From Amazonocrinis nigriterrae CENA67 (GTDB taxonomy: Bacteria; Cyanobacteriota; Cyanobacteriia; Cyanobacteriales; Nostocaceae): a DNA stretch of 47,465 nt. The stretch lies in the NCBI RefSeq assembly GCF_016056305.1, contig NZ_JAECZC010000040.1, positions 1 through 47,465 on the forward strand, read 5' to 3'. Within the stretch, counting starts at the first letter, position 1. Each line of letters starts with the position of its first letter. Under the pieces are notes generated by a model, which was not told the origin of the DNA, ran no database searches, and saw nothing but the letters and a program-made list of their open reading frames with translations. Positions 1 through 7,537 of the stretch are shown here, piece by piece. The position numbers and the translations under genes are program-made.

Positions 1-45
1 CCCTCATCCCCCTCATCTCCACCATCCCCCCCACTACCTTTGAAT
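1..45. repeat. CCCTCATC-type simple repeat at left edge
   Basis: The first ~45 bases are C-rich short units of the CCCTCATC/CTCATCTCC kind. The same family ends the window (about 47430-47465) and occurs in reverse complement at about 19540-19595. It is probably an interspersed tandem repeat and a likely contig break point. No coding signal is seen here. Confidence 0.7.
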
Positions 46-122
46 GCAACTCGCTATCACTATTGTCTAGACTACATATGTGAATTTCAGCCACGATTTT
101 ATTGTTTACAGGAGACACAGTA

Positions 123-395
123 ATGAATGTATTTGGTATCGGTTTGCCGGAAATGGGTCTAATTATGGTAGTGGCGCTGTTAATCTTTGGGCCGAAGAAA
201 CTGCCAGAGATTGGCCGTAGTCTGGGTAAAGCAATTCGCGGTTTTCAAGAAGCTTCTAATGAATTTCAAAATGAGTTTAAGCGCGAAGCTGAACAAATAG
301 AACAAGCTGTGAAAACTACTGCTGAAATTGAACCCAAGCAAATCCCAGCAGCTAAATCTGAACAAGATGCTGCTGGTTCTTCCCAAGCTAGTTAA
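123..395 (+). CDS. tatA: Sec-independent protein translocase subunit TatA/E
   Basis: Pore-forming subunit of the twin-arginine translocase, which moves folded proteins across the plasma or thylakoid membrane. The 90-residue product has the family layout: a short N-terminus, one membrane helix (about residues 8-22), the hinge FGPKKLPEIG, an amphipathic helix up to about residue 50, then a charged, Ala/Gln-rich tail. I chose ATG 123 over an upstream in-frame ATG at 102 because AGGAGA lies at about 110-115 just before it and MNVFGIGLPE is the usual TatA start. pth follows after 30 bp and is probably co-transcribed. TatA and TatE cannot be separated here; no tatC is in the window. Confidence 0.93.
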   Translation: MNVFGIGLPEMGLIMVVALLIFGPKKLPEIGRSLGKAIRGFQEASNEFQNEFKREAEQIEQAVKTTAEIEPKQIPAAKSEQDAAGSSQAS

Positions 396-425
396 GATGC
401 TGGGAATCGATTAATTGTAGGCAAA

Positions 426-1061
426 ATGACAGAAGCTGTTACGCAAAGTGCTGTGGTGATTCCCCAACTAATTGTCGGGTTGGGGAATCCTGAACCCAAG
501 TATGACCAAACACGCCACAATATTGGCTTTGCTGCTGTAGATGCTATTTCTCGTTCTTGGCAAATTCCCTTAGCGGAAAATCGCAAGTTTCAAGGAGAGT
601 ATGGCGAAGGTATGGCACCAGGTGGAGGTAAAATCCGCTTGCTAAAGCCTTTGACTTATATGAATCGTTCCGGACAGTCAATTCAAGCGGTGACAAGTTG
701 GTATAAATTGCCGCCAGAGTCTGTGCTAGTGATTTATGACGATATGGACTTGCCTTTAGGAAAGACTCGCCTACGCTTGTCTGGTTCCGCTGGGGGACAC
801 AATGGTATGAAGAGTGCGATCGCTCATCTTAGCACCCAAAACTTTCCCCGGCTGCGAATCGGCATTGGTAAACCCAAAAATAGCACTAATGGTGATAACT
901 CTGAGTCTGTCTCCCATGTGCTAGGAAAATTTTCTACCACCGAAACTCAACTCATGTCTCTTGTACTCCAGTTTGTAGTTGAATGTGTAGAACTTAGCCT
1001 CAAACAAGGAGTAGAAAAGGCAATGAATCGTTGTAATAGTCGTACTGTTGAGCTTTTGTAG
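426..1061 (+). CDS. pth: Peptidyl-tRNA hydrolase
   Basis: Cytosolic enzyme that cleaves the ester bond of peptidyl-tRNA released by stalled ribosomes. At 211 residues it has bacterial Pth length plus a short N-terminal extension of about 14 residues. Visible motifs are GLGNPEPKY followed by TRHNIGF with catalytic His31, the LTYMNRSG block near residues 76-83, the YDDMDLPLG block with the conserved acidic residues around 105-107, and GGHNGMKS near 123-130. It lies 30 bp after tatA on the same strand, so an operon is likely. A hairpin with a T-rich tail follows at 1277-1327. Confidence 0.95.
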   Translation: MTEAVTQSAVVIPQLIVGLGNPEPKYDQTRHNIGFAAVDAISRSWQIPLAENRKFQGEYGEGMAPGGGKIRLLKPLTYMNRSGQSIQAVTSWYKLPPESVLVIYDDMDLPLGKTRLRLSGSAGGHNGMKSAIAHLSTQNFPRLRIGIGKPKNSTNGDNSESVSHVLGKFSTTETQLMSLVLQFVVECVELSLKQGVEKAMNRCNSRTVELL

Positions 1062-1276
1062 ATACTGCTGTCTCAGCTTGACAAAAGAAGCTAAGGGAGT
1101 TTTAAAATAGTCACAGTAATCGAAGCATAGTTTAGGACAATGCTGATTGCTCAAAGCCAATAAGCAATTTGGTTTCTACTCAGCACTTTGCTATATGTTG
1201 GTTGATAGGCAGCAATTACAGCTAGCTCCAACCAACTAAAGCAAAATCTTTAATAATCTGCATTATTTAAATGGAA

Positions 1277-1327
1277 AGCAATACACCCACACCCCAGTAA
1301 GGGGTGCGGCGCATGTTGCTTAATTTT
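1277..1327 (+). terminator. Rho-independent terminator candidate after pth
   Basis: Nested hairpin: outer arms AGCAA (1277-1281) and TTGCT (1316-1320), inner arms CACCCC (1290-1295) and GGGGTG (1301-1306) with loop AGTAA, followed by a T-rich stretch (TTAATTTTTT). It is oriented to stop transcription from tatA-pth about 215 bp after the pth stop codon. Confidence 0.55.
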
Positions 1328-1350
1328 TTGTAAGAATAACGGCAATGTGG

Positions 1351-1383
1351 TATTGCTTCTTGAAGGTCATTCCTCAAGCAATA
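1351..1383. repeat. Inverted repeat between convergent pth and rpsU
   Basis: Perfect 8-bp arms TATTGCTT (1351-1358) and AAGCAATA (1376-1383). It lies just past the rpsU stop codon on the minus strand, so it may end rpsU transcripts, but no clear U-tract follows on that strand. The rest of 1062-1404 shows no gene. Confidence 0.45.
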
Positions 1384-1404
1384 CCAATACCAAGCCGAAT
1401 AGGT

Positions 1405-1584
1405 TTATTTAAAACGGCGTTTGCGTCTAGCTGCCACTGCCTTACGTTTGCGCTTTTCCAACGGTGTTTCAAAGTGCCGATGATACTTCACATCAGCCAA
1501 TATACCAGCTTTCGAGACCTGGCGTTTAAATCGACGCAGAGCTGAATCTATTCCTTCGTTTTCTCCTAGAACCACTTGGGTCAT
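1405..1584 (-). CDS. rpsU: 30S ribosomal protein S21, copy 1
   Basis: Small basic protein of the 30S subunit that helps initiation pairing with mRNA. The reading frame could extend to 1644, but [11 protein letters not shown] at 1584 is the normal S21 start and is preceded by GAGGA about 12 bases upstream, giving 59 residues. It shares the core blocks with the second S21 gene in this window (5910-6104): [22 protein letters not shown], and a Lys/Arg-rich tail. The two copies differ mainly at the C-terminus (AARRKRRFK here). Unlike copy 2, this copy stands alone with no RNA-binding protein gene beside it. Confidence 0.93.
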   Translation of the reverse strand: MTQVVLGENEGIDSALRRFKRQVSKAGILADVKYHRHFETPLEKRKRKAVAARRKRRFK

Positions 1585-1886
1585 TCTGGCTTTGTCCTCA
1601 TAATTAATAGTTTCCATTGTAATACTAGCCTCAAACTTAGCCAAATTTCCCTATGCAAACGCCAGGATAAAAGGCAATTTATCCAGTTGAGGCAGCTTAT
1701 TTGTGCTTCTTGTTAGTCAAGTTGGCACTTAGCTACAAACCATTGCCAGTGCCATAATGCACTTGCAGCAACAGTAGGAAATATAGAAGAATTATATATC
1801 AAATTTTCCTGACTGCACTACAGCAGCAAAGATAGGTAAACTTAGCTACTACCAACAATGTACAACTAATACCATTGACACCAGCT
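1585..1886. other. Intergenic region upstream of rpsU copy 1
   Basis: About 300 bp between two minus-strand genes. It should contain the rpsU promoter and leader. I see no repeat, RNA gene or convincing ORF apart from an in-frame extension of rpsU up to 1644, which lacks S21-like sequence. Confidence 0.4.
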
Positions 1887-2231
1887 TTAAAACCTAATTC
1901 TACCTTGGTTTAAGAATTTATATCCAACTGCTAATGCAGTAAAAGCAATAAAAAAATTCCATAAACTAGTTGGTCTCAAAATCACTCCGCCACTTAAAAT
2001 AACTAGCACGATACCAATACTTAATAAAATCCATCCCAAGTTACCAGTTTCTCGGCGAAAAAAGACTAACGCCAAAACGCCAGCCATGATTGCCATAACT
2101 GAGCCAGTAGCCGATAAACTGCCGTAAAAATATGAATAATAACCACTAGCAAATATGATATCCTGTCCCCAAAAGTAGATGCCTGTAATCAGTAAAAATA
2201 AACCTACAAGTTTGATTAACAAATTACCCAT
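1887..2231 (-). CDS. Small four-helix membrane protein, unknown
   Basis: 114 residues, almost entirely hydrophobic, with four likely membrane helices at about 5-21, 39-58, 66-84 and 91-107, and a short basic stretch (FFRRETG) between helices 2 and 3. I do not recognise a family and no catalytic motif is visible. It starts at ATG 2231 without a clear ribosome binding site. It is 122 bp downstream of rsmI on the same strand, so it could be read from the rsmI transcript. That it is a real gene rests on its length, consistent hydrophobic layout and placement. Confidence 0.7.
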   Translation of the reverse strand: MGNLLIKLVGLFLLITGIYFWGQDIIFASGYYSYFYGSLSATGSVMAIMAGVLALVFFRRETGNLGWILLSIGIVLVILSGGVILRPTSLWNFFIAFTALAVGYKFLNQGRIRF

Positions 2232-2353
2232 AATATTTTTTTATTTTTAGCAACTGAGAATTTTCACAAAATCATAGTTCTGTTTTTAAATTCTAGTGTA
2301 TGCATGGGTAAATTTATTAAGTATTAACACTTAAGCAAAAGTATAATTAAAGG

Positions 2354-3199
2354 CTATTCAGTCACTAGAGAAAGAGCTAATTGATAGATTTGGCGACGGG
2401 GAAGAGAAGTAAATTTTGCTAATTGTCGGCTAGCTTGCGATCGCGATATGCCCTGACTAATTAAATGTTGCAGTTCAGCTTTTAATTCTTCTTCTGTCAG
2501 TTGGGTCTGGCTGGGTGGAGTTCCCGCCACTAACAGCGTGTATTCGCCTTGGGGGTCGCGTTGATTGTAGTGGGCGATCGCTTCGGCAATTGTTCCCCGC
2601 CAAAATTCCTCATAAAATTTAGTTAATTCCCGTGCCAGCACAATTTGGCGATCGCTTCCCCAAACTTGTGCTAAATCTTGTAAAGTTTCTCGCAAACGGT
2701 GCGGTGATTCATAGAAAATTAAAGTGCGAGATTCTGTCTGCAAAGACTCTAAATGTTCTCGCCGTTGTTGACCTTTAGCTGGCAAAAAGCCTTCAAACAC
2801 AAACCGATCCGTTGGTAGTCCCGCTGCACTCAAAGCCGTAATTGCTGCACTAGCACCAGGGATAGGAACTACGGTGATTCCAGCTGCAATACAAGCTTTC
2901 ACCAGCTCATATCCAGGATCAGAAATACCTGGCATCCCCGCATCACTGACAAGAGCGATCGCTTTACCATTCCCCAAATGTTCTAATAATTCTGGGATAC
3001 GGCTGCTACGATTGTGTTCGTGGTAACTCACCTGGGGCGTTTTAACTTGAAAATGCTGTAGCAATTTCCCAGTGTGGCGAGTATCTTCCGCTGCAATCAG
3101 ATCCACAGTTTGCAAAATCCGCACCGCCCGAAAGGTCATATCTTCCAGGTTGCCAATTGGTGTACCGACAACGTAAAGTGTTCCTGGTTTTGTATCCAT
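2354..3199 (-). CDS. rsmI: 16S rRNA (cytidine-1402-2'-O)-methyltransferase
   Basis: SAM-dependent enzyme that 2'-O-methylates C1402 in the decoding centre of 16S rRNA. The 281-residue length fits the family. Motifs: GTLYVVGTPIGNLEDMT at the N-terminus, AAEDTRHTGKLLQHF, SDAGMPGISDPGYELV, PGASA, and FYESPHRL, all standard for the tetrapyrrole-methylase-like RsmI fold. The C-terminal segment (about 245-281) resembles the small helical tail of RsmI proteins. It is transcribed divergently from the pfkB-type gene, and the shared 151-bp gap is mostly heptamer repeat. Confidence 0.95.
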   Translation of the reverse strand: MDTKPGTLYVVGTPIGNLEDMTFRAVRILQTVDLIAAEDTRHTGKLLQHFQVKTPQVSYHEHNRSSRIPELLEHLGNGKAIALVSDAGMPGISDPGYELVKACIAAGITVVPIPGASAAITALSAAGLPTDRFVFEGFLPAKGQQRREHLESLQTESRTLIFYESPHRLRETLQDLAQVWGSDRQIVLARELTKFYEEFWRGTIAEAIAHYNQRDPQGEYTLLVAGTPPSQTQLTEEELKAELQHLISQGISRSQASRQLAKFTSLPRRQIYQLALSLVTE

Positions 3200-3225
3200 A
3201 GATGAATATTATCGCAGTGCTGAAT

Positions 3226-3361
3226 GTTGAGTGCTGAGTTAGGAGTTAGGAGTTAGGAGTTAATAGTTTTATCCTGCCCCATGCCCAATTCCCAATTCCC
3301 AATTCCCAATTCCCAATTCCCCATGCCCAATTCCCAATTCCCCATACCCAATGCCCAATTC
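3226..3361. repeat. STRR heptamer array between rsmI and pfkB-type gene
   Basis: Begins with GAGTTAG units (about 3234-3262), then a long run of CCCAATT and CCCCATG heptamers up to the pfkB start. Short tandemly repeated heptamers of this type are established in heterocystous cyanobacteria. The array fills most of the divergent promoter region and reaches into the first codons of the downstream gene. Confidence 0.85.
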
Positions 3362-4217
3362 CAAAGGTCTTTTTGTCGGTTTACTAACCTTAGATTTAAT
3401 TTATCTTGCTGATTCCGCCCCTAGGAATAATCAGAAAATTGTTGCTATTGACTATACTGTCGCAGCCGGTGGCCCAGCGACAAATGCAGCTGTGACATTC
3501 AGCCATTTAGGTAATCAAGCCAATATCTTGGGCGTGTTGGGTTCTCACCCGATGACACAACTAATTCAAAGCGATTTGGCTAATTATCAAGTTGCGATCG
3601 CTGACTTGGAACCAAGTACTAGTGCAGCGCCCCCTGTCTCCTCTATAATTGTTACCCAAGCTACGGGTGAACGAGCTGTGGTTTCTATTAATGCTGTCAA
3701 AACTCAAGCCAGTCATACATCTATCCCGCCAGATATTTTGCAAAATGTTGATATTGTATTGATTGATGGACACCAGATGGCGGTTAGTTATGACATAGCC
3801 CTCATGGCTAAAGCTAAGAATATACCAGTAATTATTGATGGTGGTAGTTGGAAAACTGGTTTTGAGCAAGTTTTGCCTTTTGTAGATTATGCCGTTTGTT
3901 CTGCGAATTTTTATCCGCCTTTTTGCCGCATAGAGGAAGAAGTTTTTGCATATCTCAATGCATTTAAAATTCCTCACATTGCTATTACACATGGCGAGAA
4001 ACCAATTGCATATTTGAGTAATGGTCAAACTGGTATTTTAACTGTACCCTCTGTTCAAGCAGTTGATACACTGGGGGCTGGAGATATTTTTCACGGTGCT
4101 TTCTGCAACTATATTTTACAGTCAAGTTTTACTGATGCATTGGCACAGGCTGCTAGGGTTGCTGCTGATTCCTGTCAATTTTTTGGTACGCGCCGTTGGA
4201 TGGAATCAAAATTGTAG
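3351..4217 (+). CDS. PfkB-family sugar or nucleoside kinase
   Basis: Ribokinase-fold kinase, 288 residues; the substrate cannot be told from sequence. The N-terminal substrate region has [14 protein letters not shown] and the [10 protein letters not shown] glycine-rich motif (about 38-47). The C-terminal ATP/anion-hole motif is [13 protein letters not shown] with probable catalytic base Asp245. The annotated start ATG 3351 lies inside the CCCAATT heptamer array, so the first 4 codons (MPNS) are repeat-derived and no normal ribosome binding site is visible. Sequence similar to other family members begins at about KGLFVGL. cysQ follows after 27 bp on the same strand, so co-transcription is likely. 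Confidence 0.85.
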   Translation: MPNSKGLFVGLLTLDLIYLADSAPRNNQKIVAIDYTVAAGGPATNAAVTFSHLGNQANILGVLGSHPMTQLIQSDLANYQVAIADLEPSTSAAPPVSSIIVTQATGERAVVSINAVKTQASHTSIPPDILQNVDIVLIDGHQMAVSYDIALMAKAKNIPVIIDGGSWKTGFEQVLPFVDYAVCSANFYPPFCRIEEEVFAYLNAFKIPHIAITHGEKPIAYLSNGQTGILTVPSVQAVDTLGAGDIFHGAFCNYILQSSFTDALAQAARVAADSCQFFGTRRWMESKL

Positions 4218-4244
4218 AAGTTAAGTTAGAAAAAGGCTGAATTA

Positions 4245-5105
4245 ATGAAAGACTTGCAAGAAATATTAGCGATCGCGCGACAAGTGAGTTGGGATGCAGC
4301 AGATATACTAAGGTCGTACTACCACGGCAGTGCAAAAGACTCTAGCCTCAATGTGCAATATCAACAAAATGAACCTGTCACCGTTGCAGATGTAGCTGTG
4401 AGTCAATACATTTTGGATCAGCTACAAGCAGCTTTGGGTCATGAAGATTTTGGCTACATCAGCGAAGAAACCTATAAATCCCGTAATGACGCACAAGCTG
4501 ATAACCCTAGTTGGGTGTGGATTATCGATCCTTTAGATGGCACACGAGACTTTATCGACAAAACCGGCGAATATGCAATTCACATCGCTTTAGTCAAGGA
4601 AACACGTCCAGTCTTAGCAGTAGTGGCAGTGCCGGAAGCAGAAAAGCTCTATTATGCTACCAAAGGTACAGGTACATTTGTCGAAACCCGTGACGGTTCT
4701 ATTCCCTTACGTCTGTCTTCAAGTAAACCAATTGAGGATTTAACCCTAGTTGTGAGTCGCTCTCACCGCAATGAAAGGTTAAATTACTTACTAGAAAACT
4801 TGCCCTGTCAAAAACAAAAAGCAGTTGGTAGCATAGGTTGCAAAATTGCCACCATTCTCGAACAACAGGCGGATGTTTATATCTCCCTTTCCGGCAAATC
4901 TGCCCCCAAAGACTGGGATATAGCCGCCCCAGAACTGATTTTGACAGAAGCTGGTGGCAAGTTTACGCACTTTGACGGCAGTTTGTTGCAATACAATACA
5001 GGTGATATCAATCAATGGGGTGGTTTGCTTGCTAGTAACGGACAACATCACGAATTGCTGTGTCAAGAAGCAGAAAAAGTATTAGCACAGCTGCCTCATG
5101 GCTAA
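4245..5105 (+). CDS. cysQ: 3'(2'),5'-bisphosphate nucleotidase / inositol monophosphatase family
   Basis: Mg2+-dependent phosphatase. The best match is the CysQ type, which hydrolyses 3'-phosphoadenosine 5'-phosphate from sulfate assimilation; inositol monophosphatase activity cannot be excluded. 286 residues. Metal-site motifs: Glu74-Glu75 in ISEET, DPLDGTRDF (Asp95, Asp98, Gly99, Thr100), and WDIAAPE with Asp225 followed by TEAGG. The N-terminal EPVTVADVAVSQYI segment is typical of the CysQ group. It is 27 bp after the pfkB-type kinase gene. No sulfate-assimilation gene is nearby. Confidence 0.88.
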   Translation: MKDLQEILAIARQVSWDAADILRSYYHGSAKDSSLNVQYQQNEPVTVADVAVSQYILDQLQAALGHEDFGYISEETYKSRNDAQADNPSWVWIIDPLDGTRDFIDKTGEYAIHIALVKETRPVLAVVAVPEAEKLYYATKGTGTFVETRDGSIPLRLSSSKPIEDLTLVVSRSHRNERLNYLLENLPCQKQKAVGSIGCKIATILEQQADVYISLSGKSAPKDWDIAAPELILTEAGGKFTHFDGSLLQYNTGDINQWGGLLASNGQHHELLCQEAEKVLAQLPHG

Positions 5106-5439
5106 AGCCAAGAAAATTTATGTTGAAATGCCCTTTCATCACAGTTGTTCATGGTATAATTGAGTCTCGTGAGAATCCTTATATTTTACGATCCTTCAGT
5201 CATCAGCCTGATTTTCAAGGCCAAAGCTCTGAAGCGCTAGCTACTACCAATTTGCATTTATACAGTGCAATCCCTAAGTTAGGTAATATAAGCCATTTAT
5301 TTGCAGATTTTAAAACCTGCTTTGAAAGACTTATATTTGCTAGCTAGTTAGTGTGAGACGATAGCCAAGGGCTGTGCTATAGTTTAGGATATAAGGATTA
5401 TTTTCGGTTGAGTTATTCGTTTTGATTTTTAAAAGCGTC
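5106..5439. other. Intergenic region upstream of rbp
   Basis: About 330 bp without a credible gene. A TATAAT hexamer sits at 5155-5160 but has no convincing -35 box. The part nearest rbp (about 5370-5439) is AT-rich and should contain the rbp promoter and the start of a long 5' leader. Confidence 0.4.
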
Positions 5440-5478
5440 TCTCCGAATTTAACTCTCTACACTTTCTAAATTCGGAGA
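5440..5478 (+). promoter_or_regulatory. Perfect hairpin covering the rbp ribosome binding site
   Basis: Arms TCTCCGAATTT (5440-5450) and AAATTCGGAGA (5468-5478) are exact complements over 11 bp with a 17-nt loop. The 3' arm contains GGAG (5474-5477), the only ribosome binding site for rbp, 7 bases before ATG 5485. Folding would hide it. Rbp genes of Anabaena are cold-induced and their 5' leader is known to take part in that control. An RNA thermometer-like or protein-regulated switch is my inference. Confidence 0.7.
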
Positions 5479-5484
5479 CATTTT

Positions 5485-5787
5485 ATGTCAATTTATGTCG
5501 GTAATCTATCCTATCAGGTAACAGCAGAAGACCTGAAGCTAGCTTTTGCAGAGTATGGAACAGTTACACGCGTTCAGCTACCTACAGACAGGGATACAGG
5601 TCGTCCTCGCGGCTTTGCCTTTGTAGAAATGGAAACAGACGCTCAAGAAGTATCTGCCATTGAAGCACTTGATGGCGCTGAATGGATGGGGCGTGATTTA
5701 AAAGTTAACAAAGCTAAGCCACGTGAAGAAAGAAGTCCTTCTCGTGGTGGCTGGGGCAATAATACACGCAATAATCGCCGCTACTAA
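5485..5787 (+). CDS. rbp: Cyanobacterial RRM RNA-binding protein (Rbp)
   Basis: Single-RRM RNA-binding protein of 100 residues, cytosolic, probably acting on mRNA fate under cold stress as its cyanobacterial relatives do. RNP2 is IYVGNL (residues 3-8) and RNP1 is RGFAFVEM (42-49). Both keep the aromatic RNA-stacking residues (Tyr4, Phe44, Phe46). After the RRM comes a short Arg/Gly/Asn tail (about 82-100), typical of the RbpA type. The ribosome binding site lies in the 3' arm of a perfect hairpin (5440-5478). rpsU copy 2 follows after 122 bp on the same strand; the rbp-rpsU pairing is known in Anabaena. Confidence 0.94.
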   Translation: MSIYVGNLSYQVTAEDLKLAFAEYGTVTRVQLPTDRDTGRPRGFAFVEMETDAQEVSAIEALDGAEWMGRDLKVNKAKPREERSPSRGGWGNNTRNNRRY

Positions 5788-5818
5788 AGTTTAATTTAAT
5801 AATTTAACATCTAGAGTC

Positions 5819-5865
5819 TCCAGCAGGTAAAGCCAAAGGCTCGACACTGCTGGAATATTTTATTT
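5819..5865 (+). terminator. Hairpin between rbp and rpsU, attenuator or terminator
   Basis: Arms TCCAGCAG (5819-5826) and CTGCTGGA (5847-5854) pair perfectly. The loop contains a second small stem AGCC/GGCT (5831-5834, 5838-5841). A T-rich stretch follows (ATATTTTATTTTG). It may end part of the rbp transcripts so that only some read through into rpsU. Confidence 0.55.
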
Positions 5866-5909
5866 TGTCTCTAGTCTTCAACTATTCATCCATATGGGGA
5901 GGAATGAGA

Positions 5910-6104
5910 ATGACACAAGTAGTTTTGGGGGAGAATGAAGGTATTGAGTCAGCTTTGCGAAGATTTAAACGGGAAGTATCTAAAGCTGGGATTTTCCAGG
6001 ATATGAGGAAAAAGCGTCACTTCGAGACGCCATTAGAAAAAGAGAAACGTAAAGCAGTTGCTAGACATAAACAAAGTCGTAGGAACCGTTCTCGCTACAG
6101 ATAA
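5910..6104 (+). CDS. rpsU: 30S ribosomal protein S21, copy 2
   Basis: Second S21 paralogue, 64 residues. The frame is open from 5865, but GGGGAGGA at 5896-5903 fits ATG 5910 ([11 protein letters not shown]) best, and this is the family start; ATG 5904 would lie directly on the binding site. Core blocks [14 protein letters not shown] and RHFETPLEK match copy 1 (1405-1584). The middle (FQDMRKK) and the tail ([13 protein letters not shown]) differ and the protein is 5 residues longer. Its position after the cold-type rbp gene suggests a role under cold or stress, while copy 1 may be the general form. That division is inference. Confidence 0.92.
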   Translation: MTQVVLGENEGIESALRRFKREVSKAGIFQDMRKKRHFETPLEKEKRKAVARHKQSRRNRSRYR

Positions 6105-6357
6105 GACATCAAAGGTAATTTCCTCTGCGACTTTGTATGACAGTCTGTAAATAATTAGGCAAATATAAATCAACTCAATATTCGTGGTAGCGCTCTTGTG
6201 AAAAGACAGCGTTGCTACGAATATGTTTGTAAACGCAAGTAATTTCTGAAGTTTCCTTTTGGGAATTCAAAGCAATGTAGATGTATCTTCCGCTATACTC
6301 ACAAAGTATTGTGGATATCCTCTATCTAAAAGCTCTGGCTCTGAATTTTCAAAGAAA

Positions 6358-7122
6358 ATGTTGCGTGTTTATCATCTTTTACTTGGTGCTATTCTACTGG
6401 TTTTAATGCCACTGGGAGTAAAATTTTTTCTCCCTTACTTTTCTGCTACCAAAGTGGAAAAACCTAATCCTGTAGTTACGCCGACTCAAAGTAATTCCCC
6501 TCAAGCCTCTCCTTCAACAACTCCCGAATCGGTAGAAGAAAATATTTGGAAGAGAATCTTAGGTAGTGAGATTCCCACCCCCAACGGCTGGCAAGTTGCT
6601 GCTTGCCAGGGAAATGCACCTTTATTGTGTATTGCCTCAAAAGGAGAAATTTTAGGTACAGTCGAAATAGGGGTTTACCCAGTCAATAATAATCCAGATT
6701 TCCAAAAAAATCTCACAGTGGCGGGTATTCCGCTCAATTCTCAGGTGGACTACCAAAGTCCCAAGTACCAAACCCAGTTATTAAAAGCACTCAGAGCTTG
6801 GGTTGCCAACTTCTATGCTACTTTAGCGAAAGATCGTCAAAGTAGCTATGCAAACAAAATAGTGTTCTCACCCTATCCCCCGCAACAAGCATCAGTTGGT
6901 AAACTTCAGGGAATACGTTACGGGTTTATAGGACTTAAAGTTGAGGGCGGAGTGCAAGAGCAACATATAGGTTATGTTGCCTTTGATGGTACAAGGCTTT
7001 ACGTAATTAGTACAGCTTTTGACCCAAGCTCTGTAACTGGAAAGTTCGAGAAACTGGAAAATTTAGCAGTTTTTCAGCCTTATTTGGATACTCTAGCTGC
7101 AAATTTGAATTTGCCCAGATAG
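6358..7122 (+). CDS. Membrane-anchored protein of unknown function
   Basis: 254 residues from ATG 6358. An open frame reaches back to a TTG at 6259, but the ATG places a clean signal-anchor right at the N-terminus (about residues 5-27). A Pro/Ser/Thr-rich linker follows (about 38-65), then a soluble domain of ~180 residues with a Cys-containing segment (ACQGNAPLLCIASKGEILGT) and alternating beta-like stretches. I do not recognise the domain. It probably faces the periplasm. Neighbours give no functional hint. Confidence 0.75.
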   Translation: MLRVYHLLLGAILLVLMPLGVKFFLPYFSATKVEKPNPVVTPTQSNSPQASPSTTPESVEENIWKRILGSEIPTPNGWQVAACQGNAPLLCIASKGEILGTVEIGVYPVNNNPDFQKNLTVAGIPLNSQVDYQSPKYQTQLLKALRAWVANFYATLAKDRQSSYANKIVFSPYPPQQASVGKLQGIRYGFIGLKVEGGVQEQHIGYVAFDGTRLYVISTAFDPSSVTGKFEKLENLAVFQPYLDTLAANLNLPR

Positions 7123-7339
7123 CCGATATTCTTGAGTAGTGGCAGTATTCAGGTTTTTGTTTGTTAATTAGCATACTATTCGATCCAAGCGTCGTCAAGC
7201 TACTTCTGGCGATCGCTTTGGAGTGGTTTGCGGATTCAAAGCGTTATAGACTCGTTTTGCGTGCCTTTCCATCCGGTAGCAACTGGTGTGATTTAAAATT
7301 ATCAGTCTTTAGTAAAAGGCTGTTTCACGCAGATAATAC

Positions 7340-7412
7340 CAATTTGCAATGACGCTCGTTCCGATGCTCGTTCCTCGCTAACGCTACCGCTTCGCTAACG
7401 CAATTCGCAATT
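7340..7412. repeat. Interspersed GC-rich repeat (CTCGTTCC / CGCTAACG units)
   Basis: Repeated short words such as GCTCGTTCC, CGCTAACG and CGCAATTCGCAATT. GC-rich units of the same style recur at 17440-17530 and within 29515-29545. No coding function is seen. The stretch 7123-7340 before it holds only a weak ORF. Confidence 0.6.
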
Positions 7413-7513
7413 AAAAAATGAAGCAGCAACCCACTGGTTCCTGTTGACTGTCAACCGTCAAGAGTTAGGAACGAATAATTACAATGAGATATTTTTTTAA
7501 TTGTCATTACCAA

Positions 7514-7537
7514 AAGGCTGTCTCAGGCAGCTTTTTT
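7514..7537 (+). terminator. Terminator-like hairpin with T-run
   Basis: Stem AAGGCTGT / GCAGCTTT (7514-7521, 7527-7534, with G-T pairs) around loop CTCAG, followed by a T-run to 7537. It lies 390 bp beyond the nearest upstream CDS, so it could end that transcript or an unannotated small RNA from about 7410 onward. A similar word (AAAGGCTGTTTCACGCAG) occurs at about 7316-7333. Confidence 0.5.

Noticed and set aside
5060-5347. 95-codon plus-strand ORF overlapping the end of cysQ
   Set aside because: Overlaps cysQ in another frame, shows no domain or ribosome binding site, and most of it is the rbp upstream region.
7161-7352. 63-codon plus-strand ORF
   Set aside because: No ribosome binding site, atypical composition, and it ends in a GC-rich repeat.
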